NCBI GenBank assembly: GCA_003194525.1
Contig: NBIV01000199.1
Location: 1-64,000 of the forward strand
Source of the DNA: Gracilariopsis chorda
Taxonomy: Eukaryota > Rhodophyta > Florideophyceae > Gracilariales > Gracilariaceae
Length of the DNA: 64,000 nt
Reading direction: 5' to 3'
Shown in pieces: positions 23,701-34,698 of this stretch. Below the pieces are notes generated by a model. The model saw nothing but the letters and a program-made list of their open reading frames with translations. It did not search any database and had not been told where the DNA came from. Both the position numbers and the translations under genes were made by a program. Position 1 is the stretch's first letter, and each line of letters starts with the position of its first letter.

Positions 23701-26482
23701 GAGGAAACTCTACCTAACCCTGCGAAGGGATTTCTATTGGCCCCCCATGGCAGTGGATTGCTACGCAACTGTGCGGTTCTGTAGCAAATGCGCGAAGAAT
23801 CGCGTCAAGCTCCGCAAAAATGCGAAGAAGATGAAAGTATTCCCCGCAAGGGCGCCACTCGAGTTTATGGCAATTGATCTTCTCGGACCACTACTCACCA
23901 CAAAACGTGGAAACAAGTTTCTACTTGTCATCACCGACCGCTTTTCTAAGCTGGTACGGACTGTCCCTCTTCGGAGGATAACCGCTCTCACGGTGGCCCA
24001 GGCTCTGGTGACGCACTGGATTTTTGTCTACGGTCCCCCTGTGGAGGTGCTCTCCGATAACGGGAAACAGTTCGTGAGCAAGTTCTTCCAGGATGTTTGT
24101 CGCATCTTGGATGTCAAGAACTTGTTCACGACTACCTACCACCACCAGTGTAATGGGCAAATTGAACGGTTTAACCGGACGTTACTCGCGGCGTTACGTT
24201 CCTACGTCGCTGACCACCCAACTAATTGGGATCCCTACGCTGATGCGGTAACCTACGCGAACAATACGCAGGTACATCGGACTACCGGAGTTTCGCCATT
24301 CGAGTTGGTTCTATCTAAAACACCCCCGCCTGTGGCGCTGGAACCCCAAGCTACCTTGGACAATTTCCCATCTGTGGGTATCTACCAGCAGCAATGGAAG
24401 CAATGGCTTTCCAAGCTGGTCCCCGCTGCGCGGAAGTATATGGCACGGGCCCAAGCCGCTTACAAGCGGGATTTTGACGCTCGCTTGCGAGGAAAGATCC
24501 CCCCGACTCGGGCAAATAACTACGTCTTCATCAGGAAGGAGTACTACAACCCGGAACGGGAGAAGCTTCACAAACTCTCGCCTGTGGCGGATGGACCCTT
24601 CAAGGTCATCTCTGTTAACACCGACACTGTCGTGGTAGAGATGGGCGACACACACGAACGGATTTCCCGTAATCGTGTTGTCCTTGTCCCTCCTCCCTCG
24701 TCAGAGGTAGTCCTGGATCCAGGCAACCCCGTTTCTACGGACTCTGCAACACCGGAACCATCCGGGAGTACTAGGCCAACGGTACTACCACACCCCAGCC
24801 GGGGACTCTCAGACCTACCGCCTCTGTCGGACTCACCGGCTCAGCCGGGTAATTCGGGCCCCTCAGCGCCCGCCCCTACCACGTCTGCCCCACTGGCGCG
24901 CATGTATACCCGCCAGGCGGGGAATGTTATCCCTTATCCCGCCGCTCCGTCTAAGGAGGGGGAGGAGAACACTCATTTTCGAGGAACGATATCGCCGTCG
25001 CAACGGGAAATACACCGTAACATACGGAACACTGACCGTGGAGCACGGAGTATGTCACGCAACACTAATCCCTCGTTCCCGGGCAGTGCTGTACAACAGG
25101 AACCAGACGCGCAGGCCCCGCAAAAGCGGCAAATACACCGTTTGTCACGGGAAAACGAGAAGCCTCACTCCAATACCGCAGCGGCGGAAAGGCAATCGCC
25201 CGATCTATCCCCGGAGGCATCGCCACAAACGCGGAAAACATACCGTACTACACGGGAAGTTGAAGCGCAACTACCGCACACCCCTGTCAGGGAAGGATCC
25301 CCGATAAGGGAGTATGGTGACGATTGCCCCCAATCCCCTGAGCAGGGCGATGCCTTGAAGCCGCCGTTGGCGGAAGTCCCCGCGGAAGCGGTTCAATCAG
25401 GTCGATCAGACCCGCGACTTGCGGAGAAGGGGCGCCCAGATACGCTGGCCTCACAGGGAAATACCCACACCCCTCTTGGGGAAAAAGGCAGCCAAGCCGC
25501 AGTCGAAGCTTTAAGCCCTGGCTCGCAAGCACCGGAAACGCCTCCCGTCTTTGACGGAATCGAAGCCCCCGCTACGGGGAATAATTTGCGCCAACCCCCG
25601 CAACCCTGCGGGGAAGAACCGAGGAACTCGGAAAAAACGCACGCCATCGCACGCTCGAGACCGGTCATACCGGACGCTGCTCCTCCGCGTAGAGACGGTG
25701 CACCGCACTTAGCGGCCAAGCCCCTGAAAAGGGTGTCATCGGCACCTGCCCGGCACCCCCCAAAGGGGAATTTTGACCAAAATACCGGTGTATCGGAGTT
25801 AGCCTCAGGCAACCCGTCAGTAGCCGGGGACACCACGGCATCGCTGGAACGTATGGTGCAGAGCGCTCGTGCGCCTGGCAGGGAGGCGGTTTGCCACCCA
25901 ATCACCGTGTCGCACGGGACCCCCCAGGGGATTGTGGAAATGCCGATTCCGCAGAAGCGGTCATCTTCCCGCAAACCCGCGGTTCGTGAGCTCAACCGCA
26001 AAGGCGGAGCCCAAGTCCCCCGCCGACTGGCGGTTCGCCCGCAATACCGCGAAAGCGGAAATGAACCTGCCCCAATGGGGAATGACTTGCCGGTGAAAAC
26101 CGTGACGCCACACACCCTCTTGAGGGATATTTTCCAGCATGAGCAGCGGCCACTAGGAAAGCGCACGGCAACGTCGGAGTTATCGCCGAACACCCTGCTA
26201 AGGGACATTATACCGCACAGCGGGCAGCCCCCGCAAGGAAGTACAACCACCACCCGGCACGGCCGGCAGGTCTACGAACGAGAGTTCGTAGTAGACCGAC
26301 TTGTCGGACACACCTGGGACCAGGATGGTATTCTACAATACCGCGTCCGCTGGTACGGGTATGACCCCAGTGGGGATACGTGGGAGCCAATTGAACACCT
26401 CCCACGGTCGCAGGTCCTGCGATACCACCGTCAAACCGGAACCGCAGCCCCAGCCACGCTGGTTAATGCCCAAGTTGGGTAA
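20741..26482 (+). pseudogene. pol: Chromovirus pol polyprotein, single frame with three stops
   Basis: One reading frame over 5.7 kb without any indel break. The protease has DTGAGPN at about 21035. TAA at 21140. RT carries MPFGFTNAPATFQR and YLDDII (about 22480-22510). TAA at 22598 lies just before a CEFF motif and TGA at 23090 sits where Gypsy elements have Trp in CLAVVWA. RNase H (VDTDSSD, TDHSSL) follows, then the integrase HHCC finger (23665-23795), DDE core (AIDLLGP, LSDNGK, QIERFN), a GPY/F-like module near 24590, about 500 residues of Pro/Arg/Gly-rich tail, and a chromodomain (26265-26430). Stops without indels suggest point-mutational death, or readthrough, rather than long decay. 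Confidence 0.93.
20750..20820 (+). repeat. 33-bp tandem duplication in pol
   Basis: Two adjacent perfect copies of a 33-bp unit encode an 11-residue repeat (EASSRTKLLAP) before the protease, in frame. It is a recent local duplication. Confidence 0.85.
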
Positions 26483-26726
26483 CGTTGCCGCGCGAGCGGA
26501 GAGCGATAGGAAAGGATAACAAGGCAAGGTCCGTCGAAGACGGAGAACTCAAACGAGAATCACCGTTCAAAACGGGAAAGTTTATTCAAGGGAGCAGCTA
26601 GCTCCCGACAACACTATACTACAATAGCCGGCTATGCCAGGAAAGAAGAACCGGAGAGGGCGTACGGGCTTTTATCACCCATTTTCGTCTGGGAACCCTC
26701 CGCGTCCGCGGTCGTTTTCCCTTCTT

Positions 26727-26735
26727 AGGGGGGGA
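26727..26735 (+). other. Polypurine tract
   Basis: AGGGGGGGA lies immediately upstream of the TG that starts the 3' LTR. It primes plus-strand synthesis in LTR elements. Confidence 0.85.
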
Positions 26736-27566
26736 TGTGTATTGCAACGCCCTCAGGGAGAGATTCTTGGTACTTGAACGCTTTCCCGATATTATGGGTT
26801 GTGTAGTGTGTATATGAACTACGCCCCACTATGGTGGATATGGGCACGTGGGACACGGTTTTGGGTCAATTGGCGGTTGGCCACAGTAGTGGATGTTGCC
26901 ACGAAATGTGGAGTATTTTAGTTAATATTATTTGTTATTTTCACACCCATTTCTGGGAAGCTAGTACTTAGTGCGACGGCGCACTGCCGTCACACCAGTA
27001 AACCTTCCCCAACAAGGGACCCCAACGTGGGGAATTGGCTCTAGTTGTTACCGCTTGCGCGCGTGCTCTACTCCTCCTTGGAGGGAAACGCCGTGAACCA
27101 CGGGACATCTAACCCCCTTGCACATCTAAAGAAGACCGTCCTTGGGAGTATAGTTGTTCCAATCACATTGGTGTTTCGCCCTGTATAGGGAGTCCTGTTC
27201 ACCGGCATTGCCGTATCTGTTCGTCGCTTTCGCGACTCACTTCGTCCTGCCTTCCTCCTCTTCGCCCTTCCTTTTTCCCCTTCTTTTAGGGTAGCACCTC
27301 CCGCTATCCCCGGCCCTCGTGTGCGCATCCGCTCACACACCCCCACTTACGTGGAAACATACCTCTACTGAGGATCACACCCCGCTCACGCGGATACCGA
27401 TTCTTCGCCTTCACCTCCCTGCGCGAGTCGCGACAGGTGTCCCTGGTCTTACAAACCGGCTTCGCCCTGACACCTCTGGGAGGGCTCTACCCAACTGGGT
27501 TCACCTCGTGAGAGGAAGATCCCGAACGTCTTCCGGTGTTTTTCCTCTTTGGGGCATTGCACCACA
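26736..27566 (+). repeat. Chromovirus 3' LTR (831 bp)
   Basis: Matches 17617-18445 end to end with about 2% differences. Some of the differences fall in hairpin arms; for example CCCCAACGTGGGG is perfect here but not in the 5' LTR, while the large GCGACGGC stem is perfect only in the 5' LTR. Confidence 0.93.
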
Positions 27567-27599
27567 TTAACCACAACGACGAATCTCCAAAAAGAGAAA

Positions 27600-28660
27600 G
27601 TTGAAACGAGTCGGGTTAAAAAAAGGTATCCACGATCAAGGTGGCACGGACCGGTATGAATTCTTATCCGGTGGTAAAGATGACAATGTTATTGTTTATT
27701 TGATGGTCAAAAGATGGCAGTTCTTCCATGACCATTTTCCTCAAATTGAAAACGTGCGTCAAACTTGTGACTATCATGCCTCATACTCCAAGCATGCCAA
27801 TAAAAGAGGACGAAAAACAGGTTTGGGATCAGTGGACCTTCTTGGTACTGTGGTATGTGAGAATGGTGGATGTTGCGTACTCACTCTGCCTAATATTCGG
27901 CCTTGTGCCGTCTAACTTGAGTGCCTTGTTAAATCACGGATTAATGTTGATGTTAAGAGCTCTAGAAGCCAGAACCATATCGAAAACTCGTATTGAGTGG
28001 CCAACTATACTTCACATGCAGGATTCTGCAGGACGTCTGTTCCAGTTAAAACGAAAAGCAGCCCATGTATTTGAAGGGGGTGTTTTGCTTTGTTGATGGC
28101 TGGCGTTTCTGTTGTGCAAGTTACGATGATTTTAAGCTCCAGAACTCTTACTTCGAATAATATGCGCAGCATAAAGAGGTTACGAACCTGTTCTTGTGGA
28201 CTTTCTATGGGGAAATCATCCATGCAGCGATCAACTACCCAGGATCATGGCATGACTCCAGAATTGCAGGGGTTCCTGGTCTCTACTGGCCACAATTGTC
28301 CGACGAGGTCAGGCCACCGGGGTACGCAACAATTGGTGATAGTGCGTTCATAGGCAACCTACGTGTAACAAGCGGGAAGGTGTTGCGCTCTAGGAAGTAA
28401 AACGAAGCCAGACAGGTGCCCAGGTCTATAGAAATGGCGACAGTAGACTTTGCACTGGAGCAATTATATCCCACTTACCGCCAGTCTGCGGAGTAGGGTG
28501 TAAACGACTTAAAAATTCCTTTCCGAAGACTTCGTACGATACTTCCTGCTTATAGTGGAAGAAGGTTGGGTATAATTTTGATTTGCTGTCACTTAGTGAA
28601 TCACCGAACACGTACAGCTGGGCATAATGAGATACGGTCAGTGTTCGAGGTATGAACATG
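27600..28660 (+). pseudogene. Harbinger-like DDE transposase relic
   Basis: Read across frames, the plus strand gives a helical region (DEKQVWDQWTFLVLWYVRM) and then a DDE nuclease-type core. This has an FVDGWRF motif near 28090, and at 28195-28400 the words EIIHAAINYPGSWHDSRI and GYATIGDSAFI, typical of the DDE_4/Harbinger fold (G-S-x-H-D-S and a late GDSAF). The C-terminal part continues with GVNDLKIPFRRL after a stop. Several frameshifts and stops make it dead. The chromovirus sits directly upstream. Confidence 0.7.
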
Positions 28661-28749
28661 TTGCGGATGTGGTTGATTATTTCACTTACCTGCAATATAT
28701 AAATTCGTGAACCCCCTTTATCTAGTAGGCCGCAGCAGCAGAGTTTCGA

Positions 28750-29735
28750 ACTACGTAAATTGCAAAACGGCTGTTACCAAATCCATTGGACTCGAACAAT
28801 GCAATTGTGAATGGAAGCCGGGCACACAAAATCGGCGTCGTAGAACTTGACCTCCCTACCAGCGGCGAGGAACAGCGTATAGCCACAATGCGTGCATTGG
28901 TACACATGCACATCAGCCTTTGCTGGTTACCGCAAGCAGGCGACATAATCTAGATGTTCCTTATCTGACTTTTGATCATGTCTGCCTGTGCAATGGACTC
29001 CTTGGCAGCCTCTTGCTCATGCTGCTTAATGCGTTGTTGCACGACCCCATCAAACAGCAACTTTGCATGCGCCTAATCCAGACGTAAAGCTGCGGCGACT
29101 GCCAGGGGCGCTTGTTGCATGTCTTTATGCTCAATTTCATGCGTCACGTAATCATGGTAACATCGCTTCCACATATTCCGCTGCAAATCGGCTACGGTGG
29201 AGGCAGTATACGGAAGCAAAGAAACAAACTGCAGGGAGGCAACTTTTTGCCCATCAAGATTTCGTTCGTCAATGAACAGGAGTTTACCTAGAAGATTGTG
29301 TGAGTCGCTCATTGTAGCAGCCAATTTTTTTAAGGCCTTGACAGCTTTATCATCCCCGATGCGTGGCATTTTTTACGAGCGACACGTCCTGAATGGTGGA
29401 TGGAACAATAGCGCGTTCAGCGACGAGCGCGGAGAGATAGGAGGCGAACATGGCACCGCACAGGACACCTGGACCGAGCTTCCGTTTGTATTTGGAGGCG
29501 ATCTCTCGTTTCGCGTCCGTGCTGATACCGTAGAGCACAATGACGTGACCAAACGCGTCCAAAAGCGAGGCCTGAAGGGCTGTGAATCGTTTCTTGGGAG
29601 GCCAGGCGGAGGCAGCCATGTACTGCAGGAACGACTAGAAGACAATGGTCTTTGGGTCCATGAGATCTGTGCCACGCTGCAACGGCAGTGGTTGCATCTC
29701 GATGAAGCGATTTGTGTCAGCCGGATGGTGCATGG
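28750..29735 (-). pseudogene. Decayed host gene with rubredoxin-like C-terminus
   Basis: On the minus strand a protein-like frame runs from about 29731 (MHHPADTNRF) through a helical segment (CGAMFASYLSALVAERA) and a glutamine-rich coiled coil. It ends at about 28910-28825 in YQCTHCGYTLFLAAGRE...DFVCPA, the iron-binding knuckle pattern of plant/algal rubredoxin-like plastid proteins. The last Cys of the second CxxC is Ser. A TAG near 29639, a one-base shift in an A-run near 29373 and a TAG near 29073 break it. Introns could explain one gap, since GT...AG lies around 28975-28915 in phase. The family is an inference from the knuckle; the N-terminal domain is not recognised. Confidence 0.55.
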
Positions 29736-30129
29736 GTATTAAGGCACGCGCTGTAGCGACGCGAATGGTGAATGAAGGAAGGTTGGAGGCGTAGAATTTT
29801 CTGTTGGGGGCTGATGTTGAACTCGTTTATGGTGCAGTTGGTGCTCTTGGTGCTGTTGGGAAAGGGAGCAGTCAAAGTGGACGAGGCATGGGGCACTGGT
29901 GAGCGTTACATGGCGAGGGCGGATGGAAAAGTTGAAGAAAGTGGACAGGGCGGCAATGGTGGTGGATGACAAGAGCGGGAAAGACGGGGTGAAGGCGGGT
30001 ACACCCAACCGAGACATGGCGGCAACGAAAAAGAAGCAGGAGAGGGAGGGTGTGTGCGGTGGGCGACGGACAGAGGCGCAATAGATAAGAATGCATGTCT
30101 ACGCTTGGCGCACACAGCGGCAAAATTGG

Positions 30130-30753
30130 TGTTAGAATTATTTATTATTTACCATTGTTTGAGTTTAGTTGGCTCTAGCATCAGTTCTAACGTGCAAAAA
30201 TCTGCTAGTTGTTTCTACTCGATCTGCTGAAAAAATTGGTTACCCAATTGCCATACCAAACTGGCCTCAAAGCCATGTTGATATCTTCGTGACACCCTGC
30301 CAGTATGCCATGACCACATGTTCATTTCAAAGAAGTCTTGGTTGACCACATGGACATATTGGCTCTAAAGTACACGTTTTATACCACTCATAACGTTGAC
30401 AGACACTTCACACGGTACAGCAGAGATCAAACGGTCATGGAAGATTCCCGAGGGAGTCGTGCCAAGTCATCACTGGCACCCTGGGTTCATGCCAGATCAT
30501 CAAGACGTTGTATGATGACAAGTCATCAAATCACTAGATCTGGCACTGAACCCGGTAAACCAGTGGCGTACGGAGGCCAGCATGAACACCAAGCATCATA
30601 CCGTTTACCCTGGACGAATTCTCATGGACTAGTGGCACTGATAGAACTAGATCAAAAACTATATATAAACCCCGATGGATATTTCGAACTTCTAACTCGG
30701 ATCATCTCCATCGATTTCCAACCAATTCAGCCACTGCATCTCTGTTCCTAACA
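30130..30753 (+). repeat. Probable solo or orphan LTR (624 bp)
   Basis: Begins TGTTAG and ends CTAACA, a perfect 6-bp terminal inverted repeat of LTR type. It has a TATA motif (CTATATATAAACCC) about 95 bp before its end. The sequence just after the end contains TGGCAGCGATCTGAC, which could be a PBS, suggesting an orphan 5' LTR. I find no partner LTR in the window. Confidence 0.55.
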
Positions 30754-31830
30754 GTTGGCAGCGATCTGACACGCGCGAGATGCAGGGTAGTGCCAGCGTG
30801 GTGACCGCTGCATGGCCATGTGGGGGGGCCACCATTCTTCTGCTCAAAGATTAGAGCACTGGCACGAAGCGCAACACGCCAATATGACAACTACTTAATG
30901 CATTGCGATGGGCGAGCCGCTGTCGAAAATGGTGATCGCCCGCCACACCCATGCCACCGCGCGCGTGCGAGGACGGCGCTGCCACCGAAGACGAAGCCCA
31001 CGACCACCATGACGCCGAATCGCAGCCCTAGCCCATGGTGCTGCAACAAGCATGGACAGCGCGCTCGACCAAGCTCTCATGGCGCGCAACATAGTGGCTG
31101 CCGCCAGCACCACGCAGCTCAGCACATTTCCTTTACAATTCGCTCCCCCTTTGGCCATCGCGCTGGCCAAATAGAACGCCCTACCGCGCTGTTCAATTCG
31201 GGTCGTTGCCGTGGCACCAGACGCCACTGTGCTGACGCTGCTCATTGCCGATCACTCTCCCGCCGCGCTCACGCTGCTGTGCCAGCGGTCGCTGCGTCAA
31301 TTGCTACGTCTCGCCCTGAACGCTGCGCCCTGGCTCTCCGTCTCGGCCGCCTTTTTTTCCGCCCCGGCCGTTCGCCCGCCCGATCACCCCACGTTTTGCG
31401 CACAAATGATGCCCCCGAATCTACGTGCTGCCTTCCAGTCCATCTTCAAATAACCCCACCACCCCCGTCGTCAACACCACACCTCTTCAGGCGCCTGCGC
31501 GCCCAATTTGCTCGTGCTCACCCTCAACTTCTTGCTCATCTACTTCTTCTCCCCTGATTACTCCGGTCTCCACTCCTTTTCCACCCACAAACTGCCGCAC
31601 ACATCCGCCATGCTTGTATCGCTGCCCACCTTGCCACACCACCACCACGCCCCGATGCTATGCGCTAACTCCTTTCTGCAAACCATTCCCGCTCCTTTAC
31701 TCTCCCGGCTAGATCTGCACATACTCATGCCGCTCGCCCTCACTACCCTCCCTCCTGCTCTGCTGGCCCTTGTCAATTTACCCTTCGAAGCTCTTGCAGC
31801 TGCCGTCTTTCAACAACAATCCATTAATCT
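30754..31830. other. C-rich, low-complexity stretch without a recognised gene
   Basis: Pyrimidine-rich plus strand with long but compositionally biased frames in several phases (for example 30820-31557, Arg/Pro/His-rich). No family motif is visible, so I do not call a gene. Confidence 0.4.
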
Positions 31831-31838
31831 CACTCCAC

Positions 31839-32110
31839 TCACGCTTCGCACCCCAGCTCGTAATCTTGTCTACCTTCCACGTCAACAGGGCGCTTTTCTT
31901 CTTTGAAAGCGTTAGCACAACCTGTGTGCAGTCGCAAAACGTGCCTACCACTCCCAACTTGGCAGTGAAAACTTCTCAAGGGCTGTCCGAGCTGCCTTGC
32001 GAAGATGAATTGCATGAGATCATGCGACTGGTGCATCCTATCGCTGCTGCGGTCCATGTTCGGGCTCGGCTCGTTTGCAGAAATGAAATGCCTGATACGC
32101 GCTGATTTAC
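31839..32110 (-). pseudogene. Possible second Harbinger transposase scrap
   Basis: In one minus-strand frame the word GVVGTFCDCTQV resembles the VVGTIDxTHV start of the Harbinger DDE core. The remaining sequence is too decayed to confirm. Confidence is low. Confidence 0.25.
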
Positions 32111-33920
32111 AGCAGCAGAAGAATGTATGAACGCTGCTGAGCCGCGGCTGTCAAAGATTTCTGAATGCATAAGAATAATTCTTGTTGCAAATTGTGGTAG
32201 AGCAACCGTACAAACTACTACATACGGGCATACGGTGGTGGATGTCGGGAAGGTGCCGTGGTAGAGGGAGAAAGGAAAGGTCGACAGGTGGCGAGACTGC
32301 ACCTGATGCGCGGAGAGACCGGGAATCTGGAGTAGGTCACACGTGTCCGAACGGGAGAAATGACAAGCGACACGTGGGCGAATATTAGGCAGAATAGGGA
32401 TGTACTGTTGCTGGCTGAGGTGCCGACTGTCTAGAGCGGCACCTAGTATTTTTATTATTTTAGAGTAGACAGAGTGGTGTATGGCACACGTCGTGGTTCC
32501 ACTTGGTCTGCGGAGAAAGCGCCTTCACCTTCAGTAAATCTAGAAGTCATCCGAACAAACGGACTATGTAGTATCTTGTTCTAGCTGGCGATACAGACTA
32601 CCCAATAGCCTGTGCTACTAACCTGCACGGTAAACCCATAGCGGTACACGACTACCAACGCTCTACGCTTGTTACCTGACCACGCCTAACGCTGTTGCTC
32701 GTCCAGTTCCGCAGCCCTCGACCGGTGTCTCCTGACCTCGACAGTTTGGATCATCGAGGCCATCTTTCGCCCGGGTTTTCTAGGAAAATCCTCCACTGAT
32801 CACTGAGGTACGTCTGACTGGTCAGCACCTTACTCAAATCATTGCAATTCCCCACACAAATACTGGATGGGCTTTCGTTATGCTGCAATGGTTGTTGGTT
32901 GGTACGTGACGTTCGGGAAGGTGCTTTTAGAACGCGGAGAAGTGGCGTTGAAGGTGTGGTCATCGTAGAAGGCACCGGTGAGGGGTGGCAAAAGAGACGG
33001 CCATACGGGCGCAGAGTTATTCGCGCCAGTGGTGGAAACAGGACAAAACATCGGGAAGCGGCTGGGGAGCAGACATGACAGAAGTTTGGATTCACGGGGA
33101 AGGGGTAAGAAGGGGTGGGAAGACGAGTAGGAGCGGCAGCGTGGTGCGATACTTGAAGAGCGTGTGAAGATGGGTGGAAGGTGGGGGGACGACAGAACGG
33201 CAGAGCTGAATGTGCGCACCACGTGGCATCGCGGTTGGTGCTATGGTACGTGTGCGCGTTTGAGCATTCTCGCAAATTGGGGAGTCCAGGCGTGAAACCA
33301 TGGCGCTGCCACAAAGTTATCTGCGCCACCATTACAGAGCCCGTTCGAATCGCTGCGCTAAGCCACTGCATTGTTGCTTCGGGTCACTTCTGTTATCTCC
33401 CGCATCCATCAGTCGTTCGAGCCTCCGAAAAAGCAGCTTAGAGCGCGCTACTATGCTAGTCTGCGGGTTCTGAACGTGTAACATCCTTTCCGATTACCCT
33501 ACGTCACCAAAGTACATCCGTTCTTGCTGCACCAATCTACTGGTCGGCACTCCCTCCACACGGCTGCAAGCATTGGAGAACGCCCATTAAAGGTGCCGCA
33601 CGCTGCCGGCTAGGTAAAAGTGCGACGCTTTCCACGGACACTCGTCTACTTACATGTCAAAATGGCGCGCAAGCTTATAGGCCCCGCCAAATCGCCAATA
33701 CTGCTGCCGCTGTCATCTTAGAATGCTCTGAACACTCTCCACCAGCGTGTTAACCAAGATCTCACCAATGTCACCGACTGCTTTGTTCGCTTACCTAAAG
33801 TCCTGTTTTACTCGTCTGGTCATATCGGATACCAGTAGAATAATCATGACGAGGATCCCGTACGTATTTTCGTACTTTCTTACCCATCCATAGTCATATA
33901 CTGCTCTTTACCAACTCCAA
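32110..33920. other. No recognisable gene
   Basis: Overlapping biased frames on both strands (for example 32751-33371 minus) lack any motif and are most likely spurious. I see only short inverted repeats such as GGTGCCGAC-TGTCTAGAGC-GGCACC near 32420-32445. Confidence 0.4.
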
Positions 33921-33926
33921 TAAAAC

Positions 33927-34698
33927 TCATCGCATCCACATCTCATTCTCAGATTCTTCTAAACACTGTAATGGTTCAGAAAAGGATTCAAATATCTTTC
34001 CTATACTCAGCAGCACTGCTGGTGCACTTGCTGGACCAGGAAAATTATTCAGTCGAGTTACATGTTCTTGAAGAACTTTATGCATTAAAGCTTCCGTTTC
34101 TTTCCGAGCCAATGAAAAGCAGATATAGATACAAGACCTCCTTCCTTTTTTACAGAGCTCTTGATACATTCAGCAATATCAAGCATGGTCGCCGTCATAG
34201 TTTCCATTTGTTTTGCCATATTTACCTGCATTCGTTTCGCCAATGATAGCCTGGGAATATCTGCTAATCTTCTTTTTCTACTTTCACCGACAAAATCAGA
34301 CGTGTTTCTCGCATTTTCCATTTCCTTCGCGGACGGTGCAGGATTCTTATCGTGTTTTGGCAGCACAGTCGTCTGTGCTTTGGCTTTAATATCACGATAT
34401 AGAATATTATTCGTTTTCCACGGCGCATTTTGCGTGGAATATGTAGATCTCCGGTTGGTTTCCTCCGGTAAGCCGGATGATCAAACTTATTCTTCAAACT
34501 GTCTGCAGTTCTTCGCAGTCGGTCGTTCCCTTCAGCCCACTGCCTGAACGTTTCTGCAAATCTGGTCCAATGTTTTCTACAAAGCGGTTTAATATCCGCT
34601 ACCAAATCAAGGAGCTTCCGCATATCATCTGCATTGTAGTTGAGACTACTGCGATGCGAGTAAGAACATTTCTGAAACTGTTGGTGTATCTGGCTCAT
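33927..34698 (-). pseudogene. Myb/SANT-like DNA-binding domain protein, frameshifted
   Basis: From ATG 34698, residues about 20-85 read NYNADDMRKLLDLVADIKPL...WTRFAETFRQWA...RRTADSLKNKFDH...TGD. This is the tri-helix Myb/SANT-like pattern (spaced Trp, Leu-Lys-x-Lys-Phe and a TG word). It is followed by a basic, Ser/Lys-rich region and a Met/Thr helical C-terminus. Two frameshifts, near 34440-34370 and near 34165, break it. Harbinger elements usually encode such a protein beside their DDE transposase, and Harbinger relics lie on both sides here, so it is probably transposon-derived; a host regulator is the alternative. Confidence 0.6.

Larger units (their letters stand above)
18400..26500. repeat. 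Dense field of micro-hairpins along the chromovirus
   Basis: Perfect stems of 5-7 bp with loops of 1-4 nt recur every few tens of bases, almost always of the type CC...GG. Examples: 18565-18577, 18640-18655, 19285-19297, 19481-19493, 19685-19697, 20284-20297, 20304-20316, 20352-20364, 20373-20385, 24836-24848, 24909-24921, 25567-25579, 25597-25612, 25619-25631, 25661-25673. They occur in LTR, gag, pol and tail alike and in all codon phases. Confidence 0.85.
17617..27566 (+). mobile_element. Ty3/Gypsy chromovirus, near complete, with 5-bp target duplication
   Basis: The element is bounded by two direct LTRs (17617-18445 and 26736-27566) and by the duplicated target TTAAC at 17612-17616 and 27567-27571. 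Inside, in order: a PBS, gag with coiled coil and zinc knuckle, protease, RT, RNase H, integrase with GPY/F module, a long hydrophilic tail and a terminal chromodomain, then a PPT. The order RT-RH-IN plus the chromodomain defines chromoviruses. The LTRs differ at roughly 17-20 positions (about 2%, hand count), so the insertion is fairly young. The coding region has about two frame breaks in gag and four in-frame stops in total, so this copy is probably non-autonomous. Confidence 0.95.

Noticed and set aside
18551..26482. C-to-T hypermutation inferred from the stop codons alone
   Set aside because: Every stop codon is one C-to-T step from CAA, CAG or CGA, so stop identity by itself proves nothing; context statistics would be needed.
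17617..27566. Strand-specific polarity of the CC...GG hairpins
   Set aside because: A perfect inverted repeat has the same end type on both strands, so CC...GG is a choice of arm sequence and not evidence for one strand.
30820..31557. A 245-codon plus-strand frame
   Set aside because: Composition is extreme (Arg/Pro/His/Ala), other phases are equally open, and no motif is visible, so it is most likely chance openness in C-rich DNA.
32751..33371. A 206-codon minus-strand frame
   Set aside because: Low-complexity Ser/Pro/Thr/His composition, no domain words, overlapping open frames in other phases.
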